Positions 1 through 11,143 of a stretch of 64,000 nt of DNA are shown one piece after another. Numbering within the stretch: the first letter of the stretch is position 1; each line of letters starts with the position of its first letter. The translations under genes were made by a program, and so were the position numbers. The stretch covers positions 47,408,768 to 47,472,767 of the forward strand of contig CM043944.1 of NCBI GenBank assembly GCA_014529385.2, read 5' to 3'. The notes beneath the pieces are model-generated. The model made no database searches and was not told where the DNA came from. It saw nothing but the letters and a program-made list of their open reading frames with translations. The DNA is from Adiantum capillus-veneris. Taxonomy: Eukaryota; Streptophyta; Polypodiopsida; Polypodiales; Pteridaceae.

Positions 1-29
1 TCTTTGTCTCTAAACTGATACCAGATGCT

Positions 30-857
30 ATGGTGAATGATAATTCTTCAAACTTGAAGACTGCAGTCCTTACCTTCAGCAATGCAAAGGATAAAGCAGA
101 TGCAGACTCTTGCAGCACGACTTCAGTCGCTGCAATTGAATCTTTGGACATAATTTGTTCCACAGATAAACGTTTACAAATGGATATACCTCCAAACACT
201 ACTCTGTCTCAGTCTACGACATCCCCTCAGGAGGATCTTACTGTTCCAGACAAACCAATGGAATACCTTACAAATTTTCAACCAGTGGTCATCACTCAAC
301 AGAAAACTCAAGTCAGTTTACCAATAATTTCACTCGAAGCAGATATAGATTCAATCTTTTCTTGGACAAAGCTTGAAGTTACAAAAGACTTTGACAAAGG
401 CACTAATCAAGTTGCAGATATGATACTCATACTTTTGACAAAGATGAGACAAGTTGCAAATATGATCAGTTTTCAGTTTGGCAAAATAGTCATGGTCAAT
501 AACAGTGCCATGACATGGGACTTAACAGAAAGAGCTTTGGATGCAGAAGCACTACAACAATACATTTCCTTCTCCCGGAGTTTTCTTCAACTACCTTGGG
601 TTTTATTTAAAGAGGGAGAGAATGTCACGATTGTGACTATGTTAACAGCAATACATCTACTCCTAGTTGCAGATACGCGAAGTGCCATGCCAAGGAGGAC
701 CCCTGCGCTTGGATGGTCACACCCCTTCGCCCAAAGGACGTGTCTCTTCGCCAAAAGCCACACTCCTTCGACGACTGGTCACACCCCTTTGCTCTACGGG
801 TGCGATTCTTCGCCCAATGGTTGCAGCTCTTTGCCGAAAGGATGTCTTTACGTCTAA
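30..857 (+). CDS. Hypothetical ORF, 275 codons, unrecognised
   Basis: An open frame from an ATG to a TAA. I do not recognise the protein. Roughly the first 100 residues are rich in Ser, Thr and charged residues. Residues about 130-150 (VADMILILLTKMRQVANMI) could form an amphipathic helix. From about residue 220 the frame enters a Cys/Pro/Ser-rich stretch that reflects repeated CTTCGCC-like units in the DNA, so the true coding end, if any, may lie earlier. No signal peptide, catalytic motif or zinc finger is visible. It could be an exon of a host gene, a remnant of a retroelement, or chance. Its length in otherwise non-coding DNA is the only support. Confidence 0.25.
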   Translation: MVNDNSSNLKTAVLTFSNAKDKADADSCSTTSVAAIESLDIICSTDKRLQMDIPPNTTLSQSTTSPQEDLTVPDKPMEYLTNFQPVVITQQKTQVSLPIISLEADIDSIFSWTKLEVTKDFDKGTNQVADMILILLTKMRQVANMISFQFGKIVMVNNSAMTWDLTERALDAEALQQYISFSRSFLQLPWVLFKEGENVTIVTMLTAIHLLLVADTRSAMPRRTPALGWSHPFAQRTCLFAKSHTPSTTGHTPLLYGCDSSPNGCSSLPKGCLYV

Positions 858-1052
858 AGTCACGTGTCTTCACCAAGAGACGTGTCTTTTCATTTATGTC
901 TCTTCGTCTCCTATATGAGGAGCCCTTGTATCACACAATCAATGAATCAAACACAGAGTCTTCTAAATCTTGTTCTAAGTTCAGTTTCAGTTTCTTAAGT
1001 CTTAATCATGAGTTTAAGTACTTAATTAAGGATTAGCGACTAGAATCCTTAC

Positions 1053-1205
1053 AGGAATATTCCCTTTTCGATGCTTCCGTCATCCATCACGTGATGCATC
1101 GAGAATATCCATTTCCTAGTCTCTCCTACCGAACTAACGGTACAACCCCTTCGCGATGCTTAATGTCACCCATCATATGACACGTCAGAGTTGTCCGTTC
1201 CTGAT
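1053..1205. repeat. Diverged ~85-bp tandem repeat
   Basis: Two related units, about 1053-1118 and 1138-1203. Each reads along the pattern CCC-TTTCG-GATGCTT-GTCA-CCCATCA-TGA and ends in TTCCT. The first contains the palindrome ATCACGTGAT with a G-box core; the second has ATCATATGA followed by CACGTCA. No gene is visible in 860-1750 apart from this. Confidence 0.4.
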
Positions 1206-1753
1206 GGCTTTTATTAATTCCAGTAGATCTACAATTCCTAACCTTATGGTTCAAGTGCACACATTTATCGTGCTTGTGCAATTGAAACATCAAGTGTTGT
1301 GAATATTTGTCCTCCCTGCCAGACACAAAACACGCATTAAGACAAATATAGGAGATGTGGCATATTGATTAAATTTAAAGAGAAGCAGATCTAATTTTAT
1401 ATTCTATGTCGAAGGTTCGCTACATAAAGAGTTATGGGTGCTTTTCAATAGATTTTCCCTTATTAAAATTGCACTCTCTCTCTCTCCTCGGCCGTCAACT
1501 CTTTCTCCTGTCTTATGCTATAGCCAGTTTCCTATTTGCACGGAACGGGCTCTAGGAGGCCACCTCTTGGAGAACGGCTCTTAGAGTATCAGAATCTGCG
1601 TCATGGATTGAATGCTCTCACGTACGCGCTATCTGCCCGAGCCTAGGAGGTCTGGCACCGGGCCAAGGAGGCTCGGCAACCAACCTGTCAAGGTGTTGGC
1701 TGTCAACTATGAATAGCCGAGCAGTCAACCATGAATAGCCGACTCAAAACACG

Positions 1754-1754
<1 letters not shown>

Positions 1755-1804
<50 letters not shown>
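1755..1804. repeat. (AC)n microsatellite
   Basis: About 25 uninterrupted AC units. I see no gene or recognisable element in the flanks (1206-1754 and 1805-2040). Confidence 0.95.
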
Positions 1805-1806
<2 letters not shown>

Positions 1807-2133
1807 CTAGAAACGTCGAGAGAGTGAGGCGTGCATGAGAGGCAAGGCAGCAAACGAGGGCTCGCGATAGCCGGATTTTGAACTATATAACTAGAGGCGA
1901 GTTAGCATGGTGATGGCATTTTCTAAGCAAGCCTTGTGCCCTTTCATCACCTGCACCCCCACTCTCTGCTGATCGACAAGTACGGTTTCCATCTGTGTGT
2001 GTGTGTGTCTTGCAAAGAGTGCAGGCCACCTGTTGCTAGCCTCTCTCTCTCTCTCTCTCTCTCAAAGAATGGCCAGAGACTTACCTGAAGACCAGGTACT
2101 AGGAGGCAGACATTGGGTGCCTTTCCCTGCTCG

Positions 2134-2440
2134 CCCTCATTGCTCACCAACTGATCCTCCCATGTTGATCCTCCCCTCTTATTATCATACTCGGAGTCTT
2201 GCTCCCATGTCCTCATTGCTCGCAAACTTCTCCCATGCTCGCCAACCGATTCTCCCCTTTTATTGTACTCGGAGTTCCTGCTCATCAGATCGCACAACGA
2301 CACCCTCATCGCTCACCCACTGATCCTCCCATGCTGATCCTCCCCTCTTATGATCATACTCGGAGTCCTGCTCCCACATCCTCATTGCTCGCAAACTTCT
2401 CCCATGCTTCTCCCTTCTTATCGTACCCAGAGTCTGTTGC
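2134..2440. repeat. Pyrimidine-rich ~169-bp tandem duplication
   Basis: Two copies with period 169 (CCCTCAT at 2134 and 2303), sharing CTGATCCTCCCATG, CATACTCGGAGT and CTCGCAAACTTCTCCC. A (TC)n run lies just upstream at 2041-2063. Short ORFs across this stretch on both strands are products of the biased composition. Confidence 0.7.
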
Positions 2441-2675
2441 TCCCACCCACCTCTGAGGTCCTCCTCACCATTATCGTTGCTTCTTGGATGATTGCCTCCA
2501 AATTATTTTTGGTCCAAAAAAGAGTGCGTAAAGCGATTTGGGTTGAGGGCAATGGTTGATTTAAATTGAGGTCGCTCAGGATAAAGCCACGTGGCTCAAT
2601 ACGGTGGCGTTAATTAAAAAAAGTACCCTGGGCTTACCAAGTAAATAAGGAAATAGTCTATTTAGCAACACTTTT

Positions 2676-2681
<6 letters not shown>

Positions 2682-2750
<69 letters not shown>

Positions 2751-2840
2751 GAAATGAAATGTTAACGTCTTCAAAAGGCCAAAATGACCTATGAGACCAA
2801 TCTGTTACAAAATGGTGAATCTAATACCATGTCTAGGTCC

Positions 2841-2878
<38 letters not shown>

Positions 2879-2971
2879 GAAATGAAATGTTAACGTCTTC
2901 AAAAGGCCAAAATGACCTATGAGACCAATCTGTTACAAAATGATGAATCTAATACCATGTCTAGGTACAAA
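2682..2971. repeat. (GA)n microsatellites and a 128-bp tandem duplication
   Basis: A GA run (2682-2746) is followed by a unique stretch starting GATGATGAAATG at 2745. A second GA run and the same unique stretch start again at 2873, so the period is 128 bp with almost no divergence. The two GA runs differ in length, pointing to slippage after a recent duplication. Confidence 0.85.
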
Positions 2972-3114
2972 AGAACTAGATACTACTACTAGAATCCATT
3001 CTCATCTGCACTCTGGATATCGAGAGAGTATGGCTCGAATCCTCTCCTTCGATGCTGTGTAGCCCCTCTCCTCAATCGTGGCCGTCTAGATCTCCACTAC
3101 TCTCAATGAGAGTG

Positions 3115-3115
<1 letters not shown>

Positions 3116-3159
<44 letters not shown>
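3116..3159. repeat. (GA)n microsatellite next to a splice acceptor
   Basis: About 21 GA units ending some 15 bp before the AG (3173-3174) that precedes the first visible L-aspartate oxidase exon. It occupies the place where a polypyrimidine tract would be expected, and it is purine, which weakens that acceptor. Confidence 0.9.
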
Positions 3160-3162
<3 letters not shown>

Positions 3163-3174
3163 TTCTGCTGACAG

Positions 3175-4479
3175 GTAAAGCGACTTATTGCGGGAGTAAC
3201 CATGCTAGGAGCCGGAGGAGCAGGCCATATATACCCCAACACTACAAATCCTCTGGTATATTTTTTTTATATAAAATTACACTGTAAACTACGAAGCATA
3301 AAGTGGGGTCTGACAACTGGCTTTCCTTTGCCCTCACTATGTATCCACAGGTAGCAACTGGTGATGGTGTAGCTATGGCACATCGAGCACATGCTGTGAT
3401 TTCAAATATGGAGTGAGTGCCAATATTATCTTGGTTATCTAATCTGAAAAGAGGTGGCATGTTTCCTAAAGTCATTTGATGGCATTTTCAGATTTGTACA
3501 GTTTCATCCCACAGCATTGGCAGATGAAGGGTTGCCAATCAAACCAAAAGATAGGCACAATGCTTTCCTCATCACAGAAGCAGTCAGAGGAGCTGGTGGC
3601 ATCCTCTATAATCAAGCGATGGAGAGATTCATGCCCTTGTATGACCAGCGTGCGGAGCTCGCTCCAAGAGATGTCGTGGCTCGTAGCATTGATGATCAAT
3701 TAAAGAAAAGGAAAGAGGCATATGTCCTTTTAGATATCACTCACAAGCCCAGAGAAGAGATCTTGTCACACTTTCCAAATATCGCGGCAGAGTGCTTGAA
3801 GTGTGGACTTGACATAACCAAGCAGCCAATACCAGTTGTTCCAGCAGCACACTACATGTGTGGTGGCGTGCAAACTGATTTAAATGGGGAAACTTCAGTG
3901 ATTGGGTTGTATGCAGCAGGTGAAGTGGCTTGTACAGGGTTGCATGGTGCCAACAGACTTGGTAGCAATTCTATGCTCGAGGCTCTGGTCTTTGCTCAAA
4001 GAGCGGTGAAACCTGCCATAAACTATGTTCAAAAGCTGGCAGGATTGCACCAAGTGATCAATGAAAAGAAGGAATGGCCTCGCCCATGTGCACCCTCTCT
4101 CTTGAAGAAAGAAGTGGTTGATGAGATTTTGGAAATAACTTCGTCCAAAAGGAAATCGATGCAAGGAATCATGAGGGACTTTGTGGGGTTGGTACGTTCT
4201 ACAGAAAGTCTGAAAATAGCGCAAAAGAAGCTTTGTGAGCTCGAGTTGGATTGGGAGGAAGAAATTTTCAGGAAGGGATGGCAGCCAAATATGGTGCATT
4301 TGAAGGTGTGTGAATTGAGGAACTTATTTTTGGTGGCAAATCTAGTAGTCAGCAGCGCACTTGCAAGGCAAGAGAGTCGGGGGTCTCATTATGTCATCGA
4401 TTTCCCCGAGCTTGTGGAGAGTAAGAGAATTCCCACACTGTTGTTCCCTACTTCACCTGTGAAGACTTCATGTTGTTGA
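3175..4479 (+). CDS. AO: L-aspartate oxidase, 3' exons (partial gene)
   Basis: C-terminal ~377 residues of the FAD enzyme that oxidises L-aspartate to iminoaspartate, the first step of plastid NAD synthesis in plants. Three exons fit: 3175-3255, 3351-3412 and 3492-4479, with GT-AG introns of 95 and 79 bp; exon 2 ends in GA and exon 3 completes the Glu codon. Recognised runs are AGGAGHIYPNTTNPL, VATGDGVAMAHRA, FVQFHPTALADEGLPIK, ELAPRDVVARSIDDQL, VPAAHYMCGG and HGANRLGSNSMLEAL. These contain the His and Arg residues known to bind substrate in NadB-family enzymes; the last run, with the fumarate-reductase-type C-terminal domain, separates it from succinate dehydrogenase. The frame is clean to TGA at 4477. 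The transit peptide and N-terminal FAD-binding exons are not found upstream in the window. It may be a gene with a long upstream intron or a truncated copy. Confidence 0.85.
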
Positions 4480-5072
4480 CCACCTTTCATCCATTTCTAA
4501 GGAGCCAAGCTAGCTACAGATTATGTGATGGCGCTTGCAGCTCTCACTGCAATAATGAAGTTAGAGACCCATGCCTGAAGGGTGTAACTTCTTGACTTAG
4601 CCCCCCAAAAGTAGGTCATATAACTTTGTATCAATATATTGTTTGTTGTAGGGAACAAGCACCGACTGTTGTGCTAGCCCTTTAAAAGTGACTAGAGACT
4701 AAAGCCATTAACCTTTTGCTTGGAAGTTTCCGATTCCTTGAGTTGTAACTGTTGTCATGTCAATTGTTGTGAAGTTTGTCTTTTGTCTCTTCACCATTGA
4801 TGATAACAATGCTATTTTTCCTAGGAGAAGTTTGACAGACAGCTCTTTAGATACTTATTTTATTTGGAATTTTCTAATTTTCCAATTGTTGCTTGTCGGG
4901 GAACTAAAGAGTCATGGAAATTGCAGAAGGGTCCAACCATTTCAGTTTAGTGCATTTTGATGTACTGGCTCCAGCAATGTTTGGAGTTTCTTTGAAAGAC
5001 ACATGGATATTTCAGGCTTATACCCATGGTTTAATGAAATCTCTTTGCATGCGTATGTTTGAGATGCGTGTG

Positions 5073-5123
<51 letters not shown>

Positions 5124-5955
5124 ACTATGATGCATGAGACAACCTAGTAGAGCGTGTTGGGTATTATATAATATAGACAAGGGTGTACTGAGACCACTAG
5201 TCATGATGACATTAGGTATGGTAAGGATTTAGGTGTCCATTTCGCACATCATTCGACCATAGATGGGGTAATGGTGGTTTTCAAGCAGTGACTTTCCTCC
5301 ACAGAACATGGGAGCTCTTCTGAGATAGATATCGACGACTAGCGAGACTTTGGGTTTGGATGAGTCAACTACCTCCCTTAAGAGTACACTTTAGGATTGC
5401 CCTACACTTGGACTTGGCTATCAAGGCTCAGCCAAGTATTTACAAGACATCTTGATATGTTATACAGAAAGAAACTAGAAGTGACCCCTTTCTCCCATGG
5501 CATGAAGATTATACATTACCAGAATTGGTTGCTTCAGCTCTCCACATTCGTCATCTGACCAAGTCACGAGCATAATCCCAAAATGGCCTAAACAGAAAAC
5601 TTTACTCCTTTATATTGCTGCTACATATTTTTACAAATTCTACCTCATAGAAAATTGTGATAGGTTCAATGGGTCCAACATACAAGTTTCAGATGATTGA
5701 TCATGCTTAACATAAAACATGTCTGTGTGACTTCAAGTTGTCATACTTTATAAACATGCATTCTATCCAAGTAATACTTAAGATAATAATTATTGTAGGA
5801 GATTTTGTTACATAGCAAAACTGCTTACAATAAAAATCTAATTTTTTCTCATGAGACATTAGTTATTAGAATGTGCATAAAAACAAATTTTATTTGTCAA
5901 TCTCAATAATTCAAAGCCAATTCCTGAATAAGTGTACGATTGAAGCATCTAAAAT
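4480..5955 (+). other. 3' flank of L-aspartate oxidase; no gene seen
   Basis: AT-rich DNA following the AO stop codon. The first few hundred bases probably hold the 3' UTR. A (GT)n(GA)n microsatellite sits at about 5075-5120. Short ORFs here have no recognisable product. Confidence 0.5.
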
Positions 5956-6250
5956 CGTCAGAGTCCAGGGGAGGGGGGCCGCCAATCTGGGCCGTCCATT
6001 TATTGGCGATTAAAATCCGTAATATGAGACTTGCATGCTTCGATGCTTGCCAAATCAGCACCTGGAACGCAAGCCTGCAGAAGCAGTCTGCACTACATTG
6101 ACACATCAGCACACGGAACCCCGTCCGTCACTATCAGAAGCTGGAATTGCCCAGTGGGTCGCTATTGCCGCATGGAATTTGCTGTGGTTGCAAGGATTCA
6201 CTACATAGCTGTCGTTGTCTGGCCCCCCTCTCCCTGGACATTTGACGGCC

Positions 6251-6373
6251 GTGAAAGGACACTTGAGTGTCCTTTCCTTGAAATTAGCGCTCCCCCATGG
6301 CTCCCGGCCTCCACCGGTCGCCACATGGGGTCGCCCTGATTTCAAGGAAAGGACACTCATGTGTCCTTTCCCT
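6251..6373. repeat. Hairpin module in left arm
   Basis: The arm 6251-6284 (AAGGACACTTGAGTGTCCTT then CCTTGAAAT) is the near-exact reverse complement of 6339-6373. Each arm is itself a small palindrome around GGACAC-GTGTCC, so the DNA or its RNA could form a cruciform with nested stems. The loop is about 54 bp. Confidence 0.8.
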
Positions 6374-6927
6374 ACACCTTATCAACGTGCTTGTTTGGTG
6401 ACAAGTTTACTCTTCTGACAAATTATGCTAGACAAAACAAAATAAAAATTAATTTATAAGATTTATGCGAGATTGAATCCCTAAAAATATGTGTTTTCTT
6501 GGTTTTAACCTGTAGAATCACTTTTAATCAAACCTCTGTACTAAAAACAATGTCAATTCTTTGATATGATCTTTGAAAGACAAAAAAAAATGCCAATGTG
6601 TCAGCACTTCCAAATTATATATTTAGGCATGAAAATTAGGCTACCTCCTAATTGCTTTCAAAAAAAGGAAACTCAATCGAGCTACATCCACAGAGTGCAA
6701 TGAAACAAGAAAGAAAACTAGGTTAAGAAATGAAGCATGGGTGCCCTGCAACCTCTTTATATAGTAAATATAAGGGCTTTTGACTTTTTAATCCTTTCTA
6801 CTTTTCAATACCTTAAGTCTTTTGACTTTCAAATAGCTCAAGGTTTTTCATCTCCTACACCATCACTCTTCACTCTTCGATTTTGAATGTCTTGTAAGGT
6901 CTTTCATTTCTTCGAAATGATGGCGTA

Positions 6928-7048
6928 GGGAATGGCCCTGCAGTGGCCATTCCTTGAAATAATGGGCGACCGCATGGCGACCGGCAGAGGCTGGGAGCCA
7001 TGGTGGGAGCACATTATTTCAAGGAATGGCCACTGCAGGGCCATTCCC
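6928..7048. repeat. Hairpin module in right arm
   Basis: The arm 6928-6964 (GGAATGGCCCTGCAGTGGCC then ATTCCTTGAAATAATG) pairs with its reverse complement at 7012-7048. The layout matches the left-arm module but the inner palindrome differs (GGAATGGCC instead of GGAAAGGACAC): the pairing is conserved while the sequence is not. Confidence 0.8.
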
Positions 7049-7510
7049 GGCCGTCAAAGGTCGAGGGGAGTGAGGCCTCAGTGCTCTCTGAAGTACAGAT
7101 ACAGTCTGTGCAGATTCTGAGTGCTGGCGTGGCAAAGATTCTGGAAGCTGAGGTGGCCGACCATGAGCGTATCCTGCTGTAGCAAATTCCGCATGTTGAT
7201 GTGCCTGAAATTCCGCCTGTTGAGTTGGGAGGGGTGTGCAGGCCATGCACGTTCTGCCTGCTGACGTGTTGCGGATCTGTCGATTGCAGCGCCGATTCTA
7301 CAAATAAGAGCATGCAGATTGGAGGGCTAAGATCGCTGGCCCCACGACCCTGGACTTTGACGGTGACTTAATAAGCTTTTGAGTATTATTTTTCTCTTTT
7401 TATTTATTATCGACTATTAAAACTGATTTGTGGACATGAGAAATACAATTGCTTCATGTTGTTATAGGCCTTTTATTAACACTAGTTTCGGGTACAAAAA
7501 AGGATACCTT

Positions 7511-7902
7511 TTTCACGAATTTAAATAAAGTGGTACATCAAACCTAGAAAATATCTCAAGAAATGGTTGAAAAACTTATGGAATGTTATCCAAAGTACTC
7601 ATAAAAATTATAATCCGTCAATTTTGTGCACAACCTCAATAGTAACTACACTCATGAAAATCGCTTACGCAAAACAGCAGTCAATATTTCACTAAAACTG
7701 TCCTCTTTCACGAATTTAAAATAAAATGGTACATCAAATCTAAAAAATATCTCAAGAAATGCTTTAGAAAACTTTTAAAATTTTATCCAAAATACTCATA
7801 AAAATTATATTCTGTTACTTTTGTACATAACCTCAATAATAACTACACTCATGAAAAGCACCTACGCAAAACAACAGTCAAAGTTTCACTAAAACTCATA
7901 CT
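7511..7902. repeat. ~195-bp diverged tandem duplication
   Basis: Units start at 7511 and 7706 with TTTCACGAATTTAAA and end near CAGTCAA-TTTCACTAAAACT. They differ at perhaps one base in eight. The surrounding 7363-8845 is AT-rich and has no gene I can support; a (GA)n run lies at 8551-8586. Confidence 0.7.
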
Positions 7903-8549
7903 CTAGTCTAAAAAAAATATGAGCAGGGTGCATGCAATAATCCATGGTGACTACTTATATATGTGTTTAACATTTTTGCAACTAACATGTGGAAAAAAAT
8001 AATCTTGGTAACTACAATTAAATATAGAAAATTGTGCAGGTCAAATATAATCCAAAGATTCATAAGGAAAGCACGACACTTGAATGCGCAATCACAAAAC
8101 TAGTGTTAATAGTGAGATATCAACATGCATTAATAGAGTTCTACAACTAGTACTTTTCAAAAGAACTTTTCACACATACCCAAGGTGTCAAATTGGTGTA
8201 TCTTAACCTTTTTAAAGCACTCACCCAAAATGAAGTCATCTAAAGAAACCTCTCTCCTTTTCCGTGCGCCACTATTGTAGTGAAATTGTAGTTTGAATGG
8301 TATTGAATGGATGAGGATTGAGTTGAGTCACCTTAGCCTACCGTGGATGGATAACATTCGTGTAGAAATAGACACTGTAATTGGAAGGTGGAGTGTTTTC
8401 TAATACATGACTTCTCTACTTCTTGATTTTTATCATGGTATGAGAGGGAGAGAGAGTTTTTAACCTCGTGGGAAATTATCCGAAGAGACAACAAGAGTTG
8501 AACTCAAGACATGCTATTCAAGAGGAAAATGCATAACCAATCAACCATT

Positions 8550-8587
<38 letters not shown>

Positions 8588-8845
8588 ACCCTTAAAGCTC
8601 TTGTTATATGTGTTGTAGCCTGTGACATCAAGCTTTGCGCCAAGGAGCTCCCATTTAAAACATATCGCTTGCTACCTCCCGATGACACATTGTTCTGCCC
8701 TATCGTCTTCATACCCTACTGACCTTGCAACGATTTGCCTCTCAACAAATTGGCTCGTGGACCCTCAGGACTATATGACACGGGCATGGGGGCATGGGAT
8801 CTATGGTGAGAGCATCAAGCGTTGTAGATCTTGTCGGCACCTCAA

Positions 8846-9097
8846 AAAGTAATCGAGTATAAAAAGTAATCCCGGGTACATTAGTAATCTCGGGTACTCG
8901 AGATTACTTTGAGTCACATTTGGTATAAGAGTAATCTCGATCCCATACCATCCCAAAAAACGCATGGGTGCTCGTGGATAGGACATAGGTGTCGCAAAGG
9001 TGAGGTCAAGGGTTCGAGGCTTGGGTGCGAAGTAATCTCAGGTACAAAGTAATGTCGGGTACCCGAGATTACTTTGCCACGCTCGAGATTACTTTGC
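8846..9097. mobile_element. MITE-like palindromic element, ~250 bp
   Basis: The two ends (about 8846-8918 and 9031-9097) are imperfect inverted repeats built from AGTAATCTCGGGTAC and GAGATTACTTTG, each with its own inner palindrome. The centre (about 8919-9030) is non-coding. No target-site duplication is certain. It most resembles a non-autonomous DNA element. Confidence 0.45.
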
Positions 9098-9267
9098 CAC
9101 GATCTATGTCTCTCCTTCATCCCACTGTAGATACTATCCCCTCAATGCCTGCGGCAAATGAATTTTTTTGTACTTAATTATATGTTTAAAAGACAATTTT
9201 TGGGCCTACAACAACCGTAGACTTTCTTCAAGAGCTCATTCATGTTTATGAGAAAAATAAGCTCGTT

Positions 9268-9497
9268 TGTTACCATATACATTTGGTAGTGATGTGTGTG
9301 AACACACTTAGGACTGTCGGGGCATTTTTCCCCTCTTTAGGAGGTTTTTCCCCCCATGCATTGTATATACGTCCATCATTCTATGGCTATCTATCTTTTC
9401 CATTGCACACTAAGTAATACATTTCTGATTTGTGTGCCTTGAGCTTCCTTCGTCTTCTCCAAGCTGTGTGTGTTTTCATGCAACCCTAATTCCAACA
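9268..9497 (+). repeat. 5' LTR of the small copia element
   Basis: 230 bp, starts TGTTACCATATACATTT and ends CCTAATTCCAACA. It matches 11144-11373 at the same length with scattered substitutions, so the insertion is not very recent. Confidence 0.88.
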
Positions 9498-9499
9498 AT

Positions 9500-9511
9500 T
9501 GGTATCAGAGC
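9500..9511 (+). promoter_or_regulatory. Primer-binding site (initiator tRNA-Met type)
   Basis: TGGTATCAGAGC, two bases after the LTR end; the standard plant copia primer site complementary to the 3' end of initiator tRNA-Met. Confidence 0.9.
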
Positions 9512-9878
9512 AAGTCGCATCCTCCTGGGCTTAGTCGCTAGTAGCTCTAGCATACGCCTGCTCACTTTCTCCGATATCAGTGAGCTTTGGCGAGCGTTCG
9601 CAGGTCAACAAAAATTTTGAGGGTGGCTCAGAGAGCTCAATCTACTCAGATTTCTGATTTGGACTTGTTTCGGCCTCCGTTTCCACTACAGGTAGTCTGC
9701 GCAGGCTATTTCATCATTTTGTGCAGAATTTTTGTCAGTGCCGTTTTCTGCATAACAGGTCCCTTAAGTATCCTACGGTTTTCCCATAACAGGTCCCTTA
9801 AGTATTCTACGGTTTTTCCTATATAGCACGTGTTGTTCCCGCTTTGTTTCTCCTCTTTTCAGGCAGATTTCACATCAG

Positions 9879-10507
9879 GTGCAACATTTACCATGGCTAT
9901 TGGATGGGGACAATTACCCTATGTGGGCTTATATGATGCAACATGTTCTTGTGTCGAAGGGTGTCTGGAATATTTTGAAGGGCATTGATGTACATCCTCG
10001 TTCTGAGGATGTAGGCAATGTTGCAGGTCTTATTGCTGTTAGAGTTGTTTTGCCTACAGATGAGAAAGCTCGTTGGGATGTAAAAGATGCGCAGGCTCAT
10101 GCATTGATTGCGTTGTCTGTGAAGCGCACTATTACTCTCCACATTTATTTAGCGAAATTTGCCAAACAGACTTGGGATATTCTAGATGGTCTTTATGCAA
10201 GTCATAATAAGGCTAAAATTGCATTGCTGCCTAAAGAGCTCGAATCAAAGATTATGCATGAGGAAGATGATATGGACACTTTCCTTGCTGGTGTCAAGGA
10301 TATCAATGAGCAACTTATTTCTGCAGGTGAAGTCATTTCAGACAGTTTCCTTGTGTAGACTGGTCTTTATGCCTTGCTAGATTCTTACCAAACTTTTGCT
10401 AGTACCTGGAGACGTATGACCCAAGGAAATAATGAAGTTGTCAAGTTTGATGCATTATGCACATTGCTGTTGCAAGAGTCGCTTTCCAGAAAAAATAGGT
10501 TTAAAAT
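9879..10507 (+). pseudogene. Copia Gag, nonsense-interrupted
   Basis: The frame reads LLDGDNYPMWAYMMQHVLVS near its start, typical of the N-terminal region of plant copia Gag, then a helical UBN2-like region (AKQTWDILDGLYASHNKAK). The first open stretch ends at TAG 10356-10358, probably from CAG, and the same frame continues with TGLYALLDSYQTFASTWRRM to about 10507. No clear in-frame ATG opens it. The Gag zinc knuckle is missing because the deletion begins here. Confidence 0.75.
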
Positions 10508-10527
10508 TGAGTCTTCATGATGCTGGT

Positions 10528-11062
10528 GATTCTGCAGATGTCACTTTTTACCAAACTGTTGTTGGATGCATCATTTATGTATGAAAAACGAGGCCGGATG
10601 TTCAGTTTGCAGTCTCATAGGTCAATAGATTTATGCATAGCCCAGGGTCTAAGCATTGGCACACCGTCAAGAGGATTTTCTGCTACTTCAGTAGCACTTT
10701 ACATCTTGGCTTGTTTTATTTCTAGGGTGGATCATTGCCGCCAGACTTACATGCTTTTTCGGACTTAGATTGGGCTGGTTGTTTTGACACATGAGTGTCC
10801 ACAAGTGGTTTTTGTTTCATGCTTGGTAGCTCATGCATATCATGGTTGAGCAAGAAGCAACCTACTGTGGCCACTTCCAGTTGTGAGGTTGAGTACAGGG
10901 CAGTCTTCACATCTACGGTTGAGTGTGTATTACCACTATGTCGGGGAGAGGCTCTCATCAGGAGAGATCAGCTTGGCTTATGTGCCAACACACAACAACC
11001 TTGCAGATATTTTCACAAAGGCATTGTCTCGTGAGAAGTTTGAAGCTTACTCCCCTTTGTGG
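10528..11062 (+). pseudogene. Copia RT end and RNase H, degenerate
   Basis: Pieces in several frames: TVVGCIIY, RPDVQFAV-like, SKHWHTVKRIFCYF, DLDWAGCFDT, VSTSGFCFMLGSSCISWLSK, KQPTVATSSCEVEYRAVFTS and ISLAYVPTHNNLADIFTKAL. These are the successive landmarks of plant copia reverse transcriptase/RNase H, broken by at least two frameshifts and stops. Confidence 0.8.
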
Positions 11063-11143
11063 AATGATCATGTCCTCAAGGCATGGCACTTCCCTTTACT
11101 CTATTTGCCAGCTCTCGTTCACCGCATCATTCCAAGGGGGATT

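Larger units (their letters stand above)
5956..7362. mobile_element. Foldback-like element with ~0.43-kb inverted ends
   Basis: The left arm (about 5956-6380) and right arm (about 6917-7362) are imperfect inverted copies of each other. The outer ends match (CGTCAGAGTCCAGGG at 5956; reverse complement of the right end CGTCAAAGTCCAGGG), and so do GGGGCC-GC-AATCT and TTGACGGCCG further in. The 536 bp between the arms are AT-rich and carry no coding potential. No transposase and no clear target-site duplication are visible. It fits a non-autonomous foldback or Mutator-like DNA element, or a rearranged pair of one repeat. The short ORFs over the arms on both strands follow from the palindromes and are not counted as genes. 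Confidence 0.6.

Noticed and set aside
1-1130. Endogenous pararetrovirus promoter/leader
   Set aside because: A TATA-like string and an unknown ORF are present, but there is no movement protein, coat zinc finger, RT or primer site on the right strand. CTGATACCAGA near base 14 is too short to count.
3175-4479. Succinate dehydrogenase flavoprotein as the identity of the host gene
   Set aside because: The family is related, but runs such as ELAPRDVVARSIDDQL with VPAAHYMCGG and the C-terminal part fit plant L-aspartate oxidase as I know it.
7014-7313. 99-, 75- and 60-codon ORFs in the foldback arm
   Set aside because: Several overlapping frames on both strands across a palindromic, GC-richer stretch; no protein motif.
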